Assembly (NCBI GenBank): GCA_017889705.1
Contig: JAGGAB010000012.1
Coordinates: forward strand, 62,001-126,000
Length of the DNA: 64,000 nt
DNA from: Bacillota bacterium
GTDB taxonomy: Bacteria > Bacillota > Negativicutes > Sporomusales > Sporomusaceae
Direction: 5' to 3'
How positions within the stretch are numbered: position 1 is the stretch's first letter; the number at the start of each line of letters is the position of its first letter. The position numbers were made by a program, and so were the translations under genes. This document shows, piece after piece, positions 26,874 through 35,224 of this stretch. The notes below the pieces were generated by a model. The model had not been told where the DNA came from. It did not search any database and worked only from the letters and a program-made list of their open reading frames with translations.

Positions 26874-27557
26874 ATGTCAATAACAAACAATTCGACAGAC
26901 GCTATGCAAGGAAGTATTAATAATTCGGCAACCACTCAAGTTGCTGGTCAGCAAGGGAATGCGGTTGTAACTAGCTATACAAATGCTCAATCGCAAACTA
27001 CAGCAAATTCTTCAACACAAAATATGGGAACAGTTGCTCAGTCTTCATCGGCTGGGTCACAATCAGGCAAGCAGGGAGTAAAAAGCGTAATTGGTGTATT
27101 CAATTCCCGTGATAATGCTGAACAGGCGGTAAATGCTCTTAGAAGCCAAGGGTTTACAACAGAAGAAATAAATATTGTATCAAAGAATAAAAAACAGCAA
27201 GGTCAAGGTGAGGAATATTTTGAGGATGACATTACCGATGGTGCTTTGACTGGCGGAACTTTAGGAGGTATTGGCGGCTTGCTGTTAGGGGCTGGTGCAT
27301 TAGCCATTCCTGGAGTAGGACCAGTTATTGCCGCAGGTCCAATAGCTGCTGCTTTAAGTGGAGCGGTAGCGGGTGGTATTGCCGGTGGGCTCATTGATTG
27401 GGGTATTCCTGCCGAAGCCGGTAGACGTTATGAACAGCAAGTAGCTCAAGGCGGGATTTTGGCAATAATCCGTTCTGATGCAGCTAAATCAAATCAAGCT
27501 GCACAAGTTTTGCGTCAAAACGGAGCTAAAGATGTTGAAGTTCATGCATTGAAGTAG
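26874..27557 (+). CDS. Glycine-zipper, general-stress-protein 17M-like protein
   Basis: A 227-residue protein. The first 65 residues are a disordered Ser/Thr/Asn/Gln-rich tail. Residues about 75-105 (SVIGVFNSRDNAEQAVNALR) match the YflT/heat-induced stress protein domain. A glycine-rich hydrophobic hairpin (about 125-180, GGTLGGIGGLLLGAGALAIP and a second GA-rich stretch) could insert in a membrane. A C-terminal ferredoxin-like half repeats the domain (GGILAIIRSDAAKSNQAAQV). Similar proteins are stress-induced in several Firmicutes; function is unknown. I chose ATG 26874 behind AGGGGGC; an upstream in-frame start at 26856 falls inside the inverted repeat. Confidence 0.75.
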   Translation: MSITNNSTDAMQGSINNSATTQVAGQQGNAVVTSYTNAQSQTTANSSTQNMGTVAQSSSAGSQSGKQGVKSVIGVFNSRDNAEQAVNALRSQGFTTEEINIVSKNKKQQGQGEEYFEDDITDGALTGGTLGGIGGLLLGAGALAIPGVGPVIAAGPIAAALSGAVAGGIAGGLIDWGIPAEAGRRYEQQVAQGGILAIIRSDAAKSNQAAQVLRQNGAKDVEVHALK

Positions 27558-27602
27558 TTGCTCTCGGTAAAAATGTTTGGGTTGTTAGTTTTTCAATATT
27601 TA

Positions 27603-27630
27603 TTGACAATATGGGAACCTTTGGTATAAA
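27603..27630 (+). promoter_or_regulatory. Sigma-A promoter of the lysine/diaminopimelate operon
   Basis: Consensus TTGACA (27603-27608), 16-base spacer, TATAAA (27625-27630). Predicted transcription starts near 27637, just before the lysine riboswitch. Confidence 0.85.
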
Positions 27631-27659
27631 ATGTGTATAAAATAAATAAGCAACATCCT

Positions 27660-27840
27660 GTAAAGGATGAAGTAGAGGTGCGGGAGTCAAGAGTACTTTC
27701 AGTGAGAGTGGTATCGATGAACTGAAAGAAAAGGGGTAACCGCCGAAGTAAGAAAGAATGCCAAATCTTCTTACTGGTTTTACATCGAATAGATGTGAGA
27801 CTGTCACCATTACTTGGTGGAGCGCTATCTCATCTGGTCA
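27660..27840 (+). promoter_or_regulatory. Lysine riboswitch (L box)
   Basis: The conserved L-box strings occur in order: AGAGGTGCGGGAG, GAGTACTTTCAGTGAGAG, GAACTGAAAGAAAAGGGGTA, CCGCCGAAGT, TTACTGGTTTT, GAGACTGTCACC and GGTGGAGCGCTATCTCATC. The P1 stem pairs GATGA (27666-27670) with TCATC (27830-27834). Lysine binding is expected to stabilise P1 and let the downstream terminator form, shutting off dapB-asd-lysC-dapA. This is the standard Firmicutes design. Confidence 0.93.
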
Positions 27841-27890
27841 GGGACGATATATACGCATATATTTTCCTAAGGTCAGATAATGCTGTTTTG

Positions 27891-27931
27891 GCAGCTGGTG
27901 AGAGAGACGCTCACCGGCTGCTTTTTGTTTA
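27891..27931 (+). terminator. Riboswitch-controlled terminator
   Basis: GCAGCTGGTGAG (27891-27902) pairs with CTCACCGGCTGC (27910-27921), allowing one G-U pair, followed by TTTTTGTTT. Placed about 50 bases after the lysine aptamer, as expected for the expression platform. Confidence 0.9.
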
Positions 27932-28054
27932 AGATGTATAATTATTAGGCTGGAATATTTACTATTCATAAAAGGCATGATGGTCTTGCCGGTACCTAAG
28001 AAGAATTGGTCTAAGATCTGGTTTTTTCTTAATTAAAACAGGAGGTGGCAGCGC

Positions 28055-28849
28055 TTGATTAGAGTAATGGTGTGTGGCGCTTATGGCAAAATGGGAAAAG
28101 AAGTGTTACGGGCAGTTCATAACGACCCGAATTTAAGTGTTGTAGGAGCAGTCGATATAAATTCCGACTTTGCCGATGTCGGAGATATTATTGGTGCAGG
28201 AAAAACAGGTGTAACGGTTGGTAATGATTTAATAACTGTTATCAATGAAACAAAACCGCAGGTTATGGTTGATTTTACTAATCCGCAGTCGGTTCTTAAC
28301 AATATTAAAATTGCAATCAAAAATGGTGTTTGTCCGGTGGTTGGGACTACAGGTTTAACAGATGAAAATGTGGATGAAATCCGTGAACTTTGCACATTTT
28401 CTAAGGTCAACGCCATTATTTCGCCTAACTTTGCTATCGGAGCTATTTTAATGATGAAACTTGCGCAAGAGGCTGCTAAATATCTACCACATGTTGAAAT
28501 TATCGAAATGCATCATGATCAAAAATTGGATGCTCCATCAGGCACAGCGCTTAGGACTGCTGAATTAATTGCCGGGGTAAGGGGAACAATGCAGCAAGGA
28601 CACCTAGATGAGAAAGAAAAGCTGACTGGAGCGCGTGGCGGCGATATTGCCGGGATTAGATTGCACAGCGTTCGCTTACCGGGTTATGTGGCGCATCAGG
28701 AAGTAATTTTTGGTGGCTTAGGCCAGACGCTTACTATTCGTCATGACTCAATATCCAGAGAATGCTTTATGCCGGGAGTGGTGTTAGCCTGTAAAAAAGT
28801 ACTGACTGTTGACGGACTGATTTTTGGTCTTGAGCATATAATGGGCTAA
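28055..28849 (+). CDS. dapB: 4-hydroxy-tetrahydrodipicolinate reductase
   Basis: NAD(P)H-dependent reductase of the diaminopimelate/lysine pathway, acting after DapA. The 264-residue product has the nucleotide-binding start MVCGAYGKMG, the segment VVGTTGLT, catalytic EMHHDQKLDAPSGTA, and the C-terminal VFGG-like loop (EVIFGGLGQTLTIRHDS). Start is TTG 28055 with AGGAGGTGG upstream; an internal ATG four codons later would cut into the Rossmann strand. It is the first gene behind the lysine riboswitch. Confidence 0.96.
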   Translation: MIRVMVCGAYGKMGKEVLRAVHNDPNLSVVGAVDINSDFADVGDIIGAGKTGVTVGNDLITVINETKPQVMVDFTNPQSVLNNIKIAIKNGVCPVVGTTGLTDENVDEIRELCTFSKVNAIISPNFAIGAILMMKLAQEAAKYLPHVEIIEMHHDQKLDAPSGTALRTAELIAGVRGTMQQGHLDEKEKLTGARGGDIAGIRLHSVRLPGYVAHQEVIFGGLGQTLTIRHDSISRECFMPGVVLACKKVLTVDGLIFGLEHIMG

Positions 28850-28922
28850 AGTTACGCAAAAGACGAGGCCGATTTTAAAATTATATGAGCATATTTATAG
28901 TTAAGAATGGGGGAATAGGTAT

Positions 28923-29954
28923 ATGAAAAAGCATAATGTAGCGATCTTAGGGGCAACCGGGGCTGTTGGCCAAGAATTTTTGAAACTTATTGAGGAGCGC
29001 AATTTCCCTTTTAACCAGTTGAAATTGTTGGCATCTGAACGATCTGCCGGCAAGATTATCCACTTTATGGGGAAAGATTACATAGTTGAAGAGGCAACAC
29101 CAGATTCATTTAATGATGTGCAAATTGCTTTATTTGCAGGTGGGTCAATTAGTAAAACCTTAGCTCCGGAAGCCGCCCAAAGAGGCGCGGTTGTTATTGA
29201 CAACTCCAGTGCTTTCCGTATGGATCCGGAAGTGCCGCTAATTGTACCGGAAGTAAATCCTGAGGCCATAAAAAATCATAAAGGGATTATTGCAAACCCT
29301 AACTGTTCGACAATAATTATGGTTATGGCATTAAAACCCTTATATGACGCAGTAAAAATTAAACGGATAGTTGTTTCCACCTATCAGGCTGTTTCCGGTG
29401 CCGGTAAAGAGGGGATTGATGAACTGAGCGACCAGGTTAAGGCTATTGTGGAGAATCGACCGGTAGAAGCTAATATCTTGCCAAGTGCCAGCTTGCCTAA
29501 ACATTACCAAATAGCGTTTAATCTTTTGCCTCACATCGATGTGTTTGTTGAAGATGACTACACCAAAGAAGAAATGAAAATGGTAAATGAAACCCATAAA
29601 ATACTTAATGACTATACTATTGGAATAACTGCGACGACAGTGCGGGTGCCAGTATATCGGAGTCATTCTGAGTCAATAAATATCGAATTTAATGGGCCGC
29701 TTTCTCCAGAAGAAGCAAAACAATTACTAGCTAAATTCCCAGGGGTTATTGTAGAGGATAATCCGGCTGAAATGCTGTATCCGATGCCACTATATACCTC
29801 GGATAAAAACGAAGTGTTTGTTGGTAGGGTTCGTCCGGACAAGAGCGTGCCTTATGGGCTAAATCTGTGGGTAGTTGGCGATCAAATCAGAAAAGGGGCA
29901 GCGCTTAACGCTGTGCAAATCGCTGAATATATGATTGAGCATAATTTAATTTGA
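28923..29954 (+). CDS. asd: Aspartate-semialdehyde dehydrogenase
   Basis: Makes aspartate semialdehyde from aspartyl phosphate, the branch-point metabolite for lysine, threonine and methionine. The 343-residue product starts with VAILGATGAVGQEFL (NADPH binding). It carries the active-site NPNCSTI with catalytic cysteine near residue 130, the segment STYQAVSGAGKEG, and the later catalytic histidine in RVPVYRSHSES. It is the Gram-positive type. ATG 28923 is preceded by GGGGGAATAGGT. Second gene of the riboswitch operon. Confidence 0.96.
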   Translation: MKKHNVAILGATGAVGQEFLKLIEERNFPFNQLKLLASERSAGKIIHFMGKDYIVEEATPDSFNDVQIALFAGGSISKTLAPEAAQRGAVVIDNSSAFRMDPEVPLIVPEVNPEAIKNHKGIIANPNCSTIIMVMALKPLYDAVKIKRIVVSTYQAVSGAGKEGIDELSDQVKAIVENRPVEANILPSASLPKHYQIAFNLLPHIDVFVEDDYTKEEMKMVNETHKILNDYTIGITATTVRVPVYRSHSESINIEFNGPLSPEEAKQLLAKFPGVIVEDNPAEMLYPMPLYTSDKNEVFVGRVRPDKSVPYGLNLWVVGDQIRKGAALNAVQIAEYMIEHNLI

Positions 29955-29964
29955 GGTGTACAAA

Positions 29965-31188
29965 ATGCGAATAATTGTCCAGAAGTTCGGGGGAACGTCG
30001 GTTGCGTCTCCTGAAGTGCGGGAACTTGTACTGCGCAAGATTGCGAAGGCGCGGGAACAAGGTTTTAATCCAGTAGTTGTAGTATCAGCCATGGGGCGCC
30101 AAGGTGCTCCCTACGCCACAGACACATTAATAGGTATTGCCCGGTCGGCATATAAAAGTATTGCTGCCCGTGAACTTGACCAAATTATGTATTGTGGCGA
30201 AATGATTTCTGCCGTAATCATGGCCGGTACACTGCAGGCCGCTGGTATGGACGCTGTTATGTTGACAGGAGGACATGCGGGAATTATTACTGATGATAAT
30301 TTTACTGATGCCCGTATTCTAAAATGTGATGCAACAAGGTTATTCAGCCTTTTAAAACAAGGGAAGGTTCCTGTTGTATGTGGTTTTCAAGGTATGACCA
30401 GCGAAGGTGAATTTACTACATTGGGGCGTGGTGGCAGCGATACAAGCGCATCAGCCTTGGGGGCGGCGCTAAACGCTGAAATGATAGAAATATACACTGA
30501 TGTTGACGGAATTATGACTGCAGATCCAAGAATTGTTGACAATGCCAAAATTCTTGATTGTATCAGTTATGGTGAAGTATGTCAGTTGGCTCATCAAGGT
30601 GCCAAGGTTATTCATCCGCGGGCAGTTGAAATTGCTATGCAAAAGAATATTCCACTTGTAGTTAAATCAACATTTTCTGACGCACCTGGAACGCTTATTA
30701 CCAATATTGCCAAGGAAGACACTGACGGGGCGACTGTGATGGATCGTGTCGCTACCGGTGTAACGTATTTGAACAATATTGTACAGATTAAAGTTCATTT
30801 AGATGATTCGCTGGGAACTGATGCGAGTTTTAAGGTATTTAAAAAAATGGCGGATAATGGTATTAGTGTGGATTTAATTAATGTTCATCCAGGGCAGATT
30901 ATGTTCACTATCAATGCCGATCACGCTGAAAAAGCAGCAACACAACTCAAACAACTGGCGTATACCTTTGATGTACTGGAAAAGTGCGCAAAAGTATCTG
31001 TGGTAGGCGGCGGAATGCGAGAGGTGCCGGGCGTGATGGCAAGTTTTGTTGAGGCACTGTCACTTAAGGGGATTGCTATTCTCCAGACAGTAGACTCGCA
31101 TACATCGATTTCTGTACTGGTACAGCAGAACGATCTAGGGGCGGCAGTTAAATCACTTCATGAGAAGTTCGGCTTGTCAGGTGAATAA
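29965..31188 (+). CDS. lysC: Aspartate kinase with two C-terminal ACT domains
   Basis: Phosphorylates aspartate, the first step towards diaminopimelate, lysine, threonine and methionine. The 407-residue product has the kinase motif KFGGTSV at its N terminus, LGRGGSDTSASALGAAL, and TDVDGIMTADPR. Two ACT domains cover about residues 265-400, with VHPGQIMFTI and DSHTSISVLVQ. Both ACT domains suggest allosteric control by an amino acid. By position between asd and dapA it corresponds to B. subtilis dapG, the diaminopimelate-sensitive isozyme, but the effector cannot be read. Start is ATG 29965 after TGAGGTG; three extra upstream codons are possible from GTG 29956. Confidence 0.95.
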   Translation: MRIIVQKFGGTSVASPEVRELVLRKIAKAREQGFNPVVVVSAMGRQGAPYATDTLIGIARSAYKSIAARELDQIMYCGEMISAVIMAGTLQAAGMDAVMLTGGHAGIITDDNFTDARILKCDATRLFSLLKQGKVPVVCGFQGMTSEGEFTTLGRGGSDTSASALGAALNAEMIEIYTDVDGIMTADPRIVDNAKILDCISYGEVCQLAHQGAKVIHPRAVEIAMQKNIPLVVKSTFSDAPGTLITNIAKEDTDGATVMDRVATGVTYLNNIVQIKVHLDDSLGTDASFKVFKKMADNGISVDLINVHPGQIMFTINADHAEKAATQLKQLAYTFDVLEKCAKVSVVGGGMREVPGVMASFVEALSLKGIAILQTVDSHTSISVLVQQNDLGAAVKSLHEKFGLSGE

Positions 31189-31219
31189 GCTTTAGCAAAT
31201 TAAATAAGGGGAGAGCGTA

Positions 31220-32104
31220 ATGAGGAATTTCGGGCGAGTCTTAACCGCAATGGTAACCCCGTTTAATTCTGACTTTAGTGTAAATTATAGTGAAGCAGCC
31301 AATTTGGCAAAATATCTTGTAAATAACGGCTCTGATGGAGTAGTTGTTGCTGGCAGCACGGGAGAATCAGCCACCTTAAGCAAAGATGAAAAGTTAACTT
31401 TGTTTAGTGTGGTGCTAGAGGCTGTCGGTGATAAAGCTACTGTTATTGCCGGCACTGGATCTAATGATACGAGAACTTCTATCGAACTGACGAAAGAAGC
31501 GGAGAAGATAGGTGTGCACGGGGCAATGCTTGTTGGCCCCTACTATAACAAGCCGCCACAAGAAGGTTATTATCAGCATTTTAAGGCCATTGCTGATGCT
31601 ACAACGCTACCGCTTATTGTATATAATGTTCCCGGACGTACTGCCTCTAACATATTGCCAACAACCATTGCGCGCTTGGCTGAAATTAAGAATATAGTTG
31701 CAGTTAAGGAAGCAAGCGGATGTTTGGATCAGGTTTCAGAAATTATTCGTACAACTCCAGAAGAGTTTTTGGTATATAGTGGAGATGATGGTTTGACTTT
31801 GCCGCTCCTCGCGGTAGGCGGTTGCGGAGTAATTAGCGTGGCTGCACATGTTGTGGGAAAACGCATGCAAGAAATGATTGCTGCATTTTTGGCCGGTGAA
31901 AGAAATAAAGCTGAATTCATACATCGTGAACTTATGCCATTTTTTAAAGTGATTTTTGTGACTACTAATCCAATACCAATTAAAAAAGCTGTGAATATCC
32001 TGGGAATAAATGCCGGACCGGTAAGATTGCCATTAGTGCCTCCTACGGCCGGCGAAGTAGAGCAATTAACCAAGGTAATGCAAGCCATTGGTGCTGTAAG
32101 CTAA
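31220..32104 (+). CDS. dapA: 4-hydroxy-tetrahydrodipicolinate synthase
   Basis: Condenses pyruvate with aspartate semialdehyde, the first committed step to diaminopimelate and lysine. The 294-residue TIM barrel shows VAGSTGESATLS, the tyrosine-containing VGPYYNKPPQEGYYQHF, the YNVPGRTASN segment, and the Schiff-base lysine in VAVKEASG. ATG 31220 has AAGGGGAGAG upstream. It is the last gene of the operon and is followed by a strong terminator. Confidence 0.97.
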   Translation: MRNFGRVLTAMVTPFNSDFSVNYSEAANLAKYLVNNGSDGVVVAGSTGESATLSKDEKLTLFSVVLEAVGDKATVIAGTGSNDTRTSIELTKEAEKIGVHGAMLVGPYYNKPPQEGYYQHFKAIADATTLPLIVYNVPGRTASNILPTTIARLAEIKNIVAVKEASGCLDQVSEIIRTTPEEFLVYSGDDGLTLPLLAVGGCGVISVAAHVVGKRMQEMIAAFLAGERNKAEFIHRELMPFFKVIFVTTNPIPIKKAVNILGINAGPVRLPLVPPTAGEVEQLTKVMQAIGAVS

Positions 32105-32111
32105 AGTATTG

Positions 32112-32138
32112 ACCGGCAGCGGGTGCTGCCGGTTTTTG
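32112..32138 (+). terminator. Intrinsic terminator of the dap operon
   Basis: ACCGGCAG / CTGCCGGT stem with a short GC loop followed by TTTTTG, eight bases after the dapA stop. Confidence 0.92.
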
Positions 32139-32190
32139 TATGTCTCGAAGATATTTGCATATAATATTGCCGAGTGAGCGCTACCACTTG

Positions 32191-32219
32191 TTGTCAGGGG
32201 GTATCAAATAGGTTATAAT
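32191..32219 (+). promoter_or_regulatory. Promoter of the RNase J gene
   Basis: TTGTCA (32191-32196), 17-base spacer, TATAAT (32214-32219). The expected leader is about 100 bases. The only promoter-like pair in this gap. Confidence 0.75.
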
Positions 32220-32323
32220 TATTAACAAGTGGGCAGTACGGCCGGTTTTACTTAATGGTTTTATGAACGGGCGTTTACGACTTATTTTTAACTGATTTCA
32301 AAATTTTGGAGGTGTATGTTTTT

Positions 32324-33976
32324 TTGGCTCGACAACTAAACAAAGTGCAAATTATTCCCCTGGGCGGCATGGGGGAAATTGGGAAAAACATGACGGTTAT
32401 CCGGTACGGTGACGAGATAATCGTAATTGATGCTGGGCTAATGTTTCCCGAAGATGATATGCTAGGTATTGATTTGGTAATACCTGACATTACTTATCTG
32501 TTGGATAATCGCGATTTGGTTAAGGCAATTGTGCTGACACATGGTCATGAAGACCATATTGGGGCATTGCCTTATATGTTAAGGCAACTTGACGTACCTG
32601 TATATGGAACTCGCCTGACGCTCGGAATATTGGAAGGCCGGTTAAAGGAACACCATGTTTCTGCAGAGCTGCATGCGGTTAAATCAGGCGACCAAATTCA
32701 AATTGGTAATTTTAAGCTAGGCTTTATTCGTGTCAGTCACAGTATAGCTGATGCAGTTGCGTTATCGATACAAACACCAGCCGGGGTAATTGTTCACACT
32801 GGCGATTTTAAACTGGATCAAACACCGGTTGATGGGAAAGTTATGGAGTTTCATAAATTTGCTGAACTAGGTGATCAGGGGGTATTGGTGCTTTTAGCCG
32901 ATAGTACCAATGCTGAGCGTCCAGGCTATACGCAGAGTGAAAAATCCGTTGGTTTAACTTTTGATGAAACATTCCGGAATGCACGGGAACGTATTATTAT
33001 TGCTTCCTTTTCTTCCAATATTCATCGAATCCAGCAAGCTATTGATACTGCCTGCAAATATCGACGCAAGGTGGCTGTTCTTGGCCGCAGTATGCTCAAT
33101 GTTATTAATATTGCATTAGAATTAGGATATTTGAATGTGCCGGAAGGTGTGTTTATTGATGTTGATGAAATCAATAATTATCCTGCGTCCGGAATTGTGA
33201 TTTTGACAACTGGCAGTCAGGGTGAACCCATGTCGGCATTAACCAGAATGGCGATGTCTGATCATAAGAAAGTAGAAATTGTTCCGGGAGATACGGTAGT
33301 TATTTCGGCAACACCAATACCAGGAAATGAGAAACTGGTTTCACGTACAATAGATTTTCTTTTTCGGCAAGGCGCTGAAGTTGTGTATGAAGGTATCCAT
33401 GTTTCCGGTCATGCCAGTCAAGAGGAGCTTAAATTAATTCATAATCTTATACGTCCCAAATTTTTTATTCCTGTGCATGGTGAATATCGCCATTTAGTCA
33501 AGCATTCCCAATTGGCACAAGCATTAGGTATGCCAAAAGAAAATATTTTTATAGCTGAAAATGGACAAACACTGGAATTTACTGCTGAAAAAGGAGTAAT
33601 TACAGGAAAAGTTACCTCTGGCAATGTGTTGGTTGATGGCTTGGGAGTGGGAGATGTCGGCAATATTGTGCTTAGGGATCGTCGCCAACTTTCTCAGGAT
33701 GGGATATTAATTATTGTCGTGACAATGGACAAAGAGCGCGGGCAAGTTGCTGCCGGGCCGGATATTGTTTCGCGTGGTTTTGTTTATGTGCGTGAATCTG
33801 AGCAACTTATGGACGAAGCTAAAGAGCGAGTGCGACAAGCGTTAGAAAAATGTGAACTTAATGGTGTTACCGAATGGGCGACCATCAAATCTAATGTGCG
33901 TGATACACTTGGCAAATATTTGTATGAACGTACGCGCCGCCGGCCTATGATTTTACCCATTATTATGGAAGTGTAA
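32324..33976 (+). CDS. rnj: Ribonuclease J
   Basis: Metallo-beta-lactamase/beta-CASP ribonuclease with endo- and 5'-3' exonuclease activity in mRNA turnover and rRNA processing. The 550-residue product has the zinc motif LTHGHEDHIGALPY, HTGDFKLD, the beta-CASP segment with SSNIHRIQQ and SQGEP, HVSGHASQEELK, and the C-terminal RNase J domain (about 450-550). I favour TTG 32324 (MARQLNKVQ), with TTGGAGG 11 bases upstream; earlier in-frame starts overlap that site. Position between dapA and tepA corresponds to B. subtilis rnjB, but whether this is the only RNase J here is unknown. Confidence 0.93.
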   Translation: MARQLNKVQIIPLGGMGEIGKNMTVIRYGDEIIVIDAGLMFPEDDMLGIDLVIPDITYLLDNRDLVKAIVLTHGHEDHIGALPYMLRQLDVPVYGTRLTLGILEGRLKEHHVSAELHAVKSGDQIQIGNFKLGFIRVSHSIADAVALSIQTPAGVIVHTGDFKLDQTPVDGKVMEFHKFAELGDQGVLVLLADSTNAERPGYTQSEKSVGLTFDETFRNARERIIIASFSSNIHRIQQAIDTACKYRRKVAVLGRSMLNVINIALELGYLNVPEGVFIDVDEINNYPASGIVILTTGSQGEPMSALTRMAMSDHKKVEIVPGDTVVISATPIPGNEKLVSRTIDFLFRQGAEVVYEGIHVSGHASQEELKLIHNLIRPKFFIPVHGEYRHLVKHSQLAQALGMPKENIFIAENGQTLEFTAEKGVITGKVTSGNVLVDGLGVGDVGNIVLRDRRQLSQDGILIIVVTMDKERGQVAAGPDIVSRGFVYVRESEQLMDEAKERVRQALEKCELNGVTEWATIKSNVRDTLGKYLYERTRRRPMILPIIMEV

Positions 33977-33983
33977 ACAAAGA

Positions 33984-34036
33984 CGCCTTAGCCCAACCTG
34001 AGGGGAATAGGTTGCTGAGCTAAGGCGCTTCTATTT
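33984..34036 (+). terminator. Intrinsic terminator after RNase J gene
   Basis: CGCCTTAGC (33984-33992) pairs with GCTAAGGCG (34019-34027), with a nested AACCT/AGGTT stem in the loop, followed by CTTCTATTTTAAT. Confidence 0.85.
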
Positions 34037-34119
34037 TAATAAAGTATGAAATCTTTTTCAGTGACAATACTATGTATGATAAAAATGACTATATAGATGA
34101 ACGCTGGAGGGATATTTGT

Positions 34120-34911
34120 ATGATAGTTAATGATAATCCGGTAGTTGCTCCGCCGGGAGTAAACCCTGAAGAACCACAGATACAGCCAACACCACATGAC
34201 AACCCCAAAAAGAGCAGGCAAGCTCATAAAGGGGGAGTAGCCGAAAATATACAAGAATTAGGAGCAACAGAAGTACCGACGGCTAAAAGTAATATTCACG
34301 TTATGACGATAATTGGCCAGATTGAAGGCCATATGGTGCTGCCGCCCCAAAACAAAACTACCAAGTACGAGCATATTATGCCGCAGATTGTAGCAATCGA
34401 ACAGTCCGACGAAATCGATGGTTTGCTATTGGTACTTAATACTGTTGGCGGTGATGTTGAGGCTGGGTTAGCCATTGCCGAAATGATTGCCAGTATGTCC
34501 AAACCTACGGTTTCAATAGTATTGGGTGGCGGCCATAGCATTGGAGCGCCTATTGCCGTTTCGGCATCCTGTTCATTTATTGTGGAAAGCGCTACCATGA
34601 CCATTCATCCCATTCGCCTTACCGGGTTAGTAATTGGAGCGCCGAGTTCTTTTGATTATCTTGAAAAGATGCAAGAACGAGTTAATAAATTTGTTGTGGG
34701 ACATTCAAATATCAGTGAAAAGAAATGGAAAGAATTATTGTTTAAGACTGGTGAGTTGTCGAGGGACATCGGCACATCCGTAGGCGGCAGAGATGCTGTA
34801 AAATACGGATTAATTGATGAGATAGGTGGCGTATCACAGGCAATAGACAAATTGCAGGAAATGATTGCTGCACATAAAGCGCATAAAGAAAATAAGGGGC
34901 TGAAGCAGTAA
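34120..34911 (+). CDS. tepA: ClpP-like serine protease of the TepA family
   Basis: A 263-residue ClpP/crotonase-fold protein of the TepA (YmfB) family, which B. subtilis makes around sporulation/germination and translocation. After a variable proline-rich N terminus (1-50), the ClpP-like domain shows [19 protein letters not shown], the serine in [10 protein letters not shown] at the nucleophile position, and [10 protein letters not shown] with the catalytic-histidine-like residue. TGGAGGGA precedes ATG 34120; a longer frame from 34072 lacks a ribosome site. The gene order tepA-ylzJ-ftsK/spoIIIE is conserved in spore formers. The last base of its stop is shared with the ylzJ start. Confidence 0.88.
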   Translation: MIVNDNPVVAPPGVNPEEPQIQPTPHDNPKKSRQAHKGGVAENIQELGATEVPTAKSNIHVMTIIGQIEGHMVLPPQNKTTKYEHIMPQIVAIEQSDEIDGLLLVLNTVGGDVEAGLAIAEMIASMSKPTVSIVLGGGHSIGAPIAVSASCSFIVESATMTIHPIRLTGLVIGAPSSFDYLEKMQERVNKFVVGHSNISEKKWKELLFKTGELSRDIGTSVGGRDAVKYGLIDEIGGVSQAIDKLQEMIAAHKAHKENKGLKQ

Positions 34912-35141
34912 TGGTTCTATGGACAATCGTGCCCGAAGAAGCAATATTTGCAGAATCTATTCAGCCGGTGGTCTATGAAGAAATGCAATATCTAGGTCAA
35001 AAGGTCATGGTGGAAAAAATCTCGCCCAACCAATTCCGGGTTGTTCGTTTACTTACAACAGCGCCAGCGGATTACCTTCGCAATGATTTGCAGCCAGGAA
35101 CGGTCATAATATGGAAGCCTGCTCTTGAAGCGCTCTCGTAA
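34911..35141 (+). CDS. ylzJ: YlzJ-like protein
   Basis: A 76-residue protein recognised mainly by position between tepA and ftsK/spoIIIE and by family-like sequence: [13 protein letters not shown] at the N terminus and DYLRNDLQPGT near the C terminus. Function is unknown; it is found in spore formers. The ATG overlaps the tepA stop by one base. The stop codon lies in the loop of a terminator hairpin. Confidence 0.8.
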   Translation: MVLWTIVPEEAIFAESIQPVVYEEMQYLGQKVMVEKISPNQFRVVRLLTTAPADYLRNDLQPGTVIIWKPALEALS

Positions 35142-35155
35142 GAGGGCGTTTTCTT
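35130..35155 (+). terminator. Intrinsic terminator overlapping the ylzJ stop
   Basis: GCGCTCT-CGTA-AGAGGGC (one G-U pair) followed by GTTTTCTT. The ylzJ stop TAA spans the loop/right arm. Confidence 0.75.
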
Positions 35156-35224
35156 AGTCAAACAAGTAGAATAGAGGATTTTTTATTATTACGTAGAACA
35201 GAATAGTGTTAGAGGTGGTTTGCG

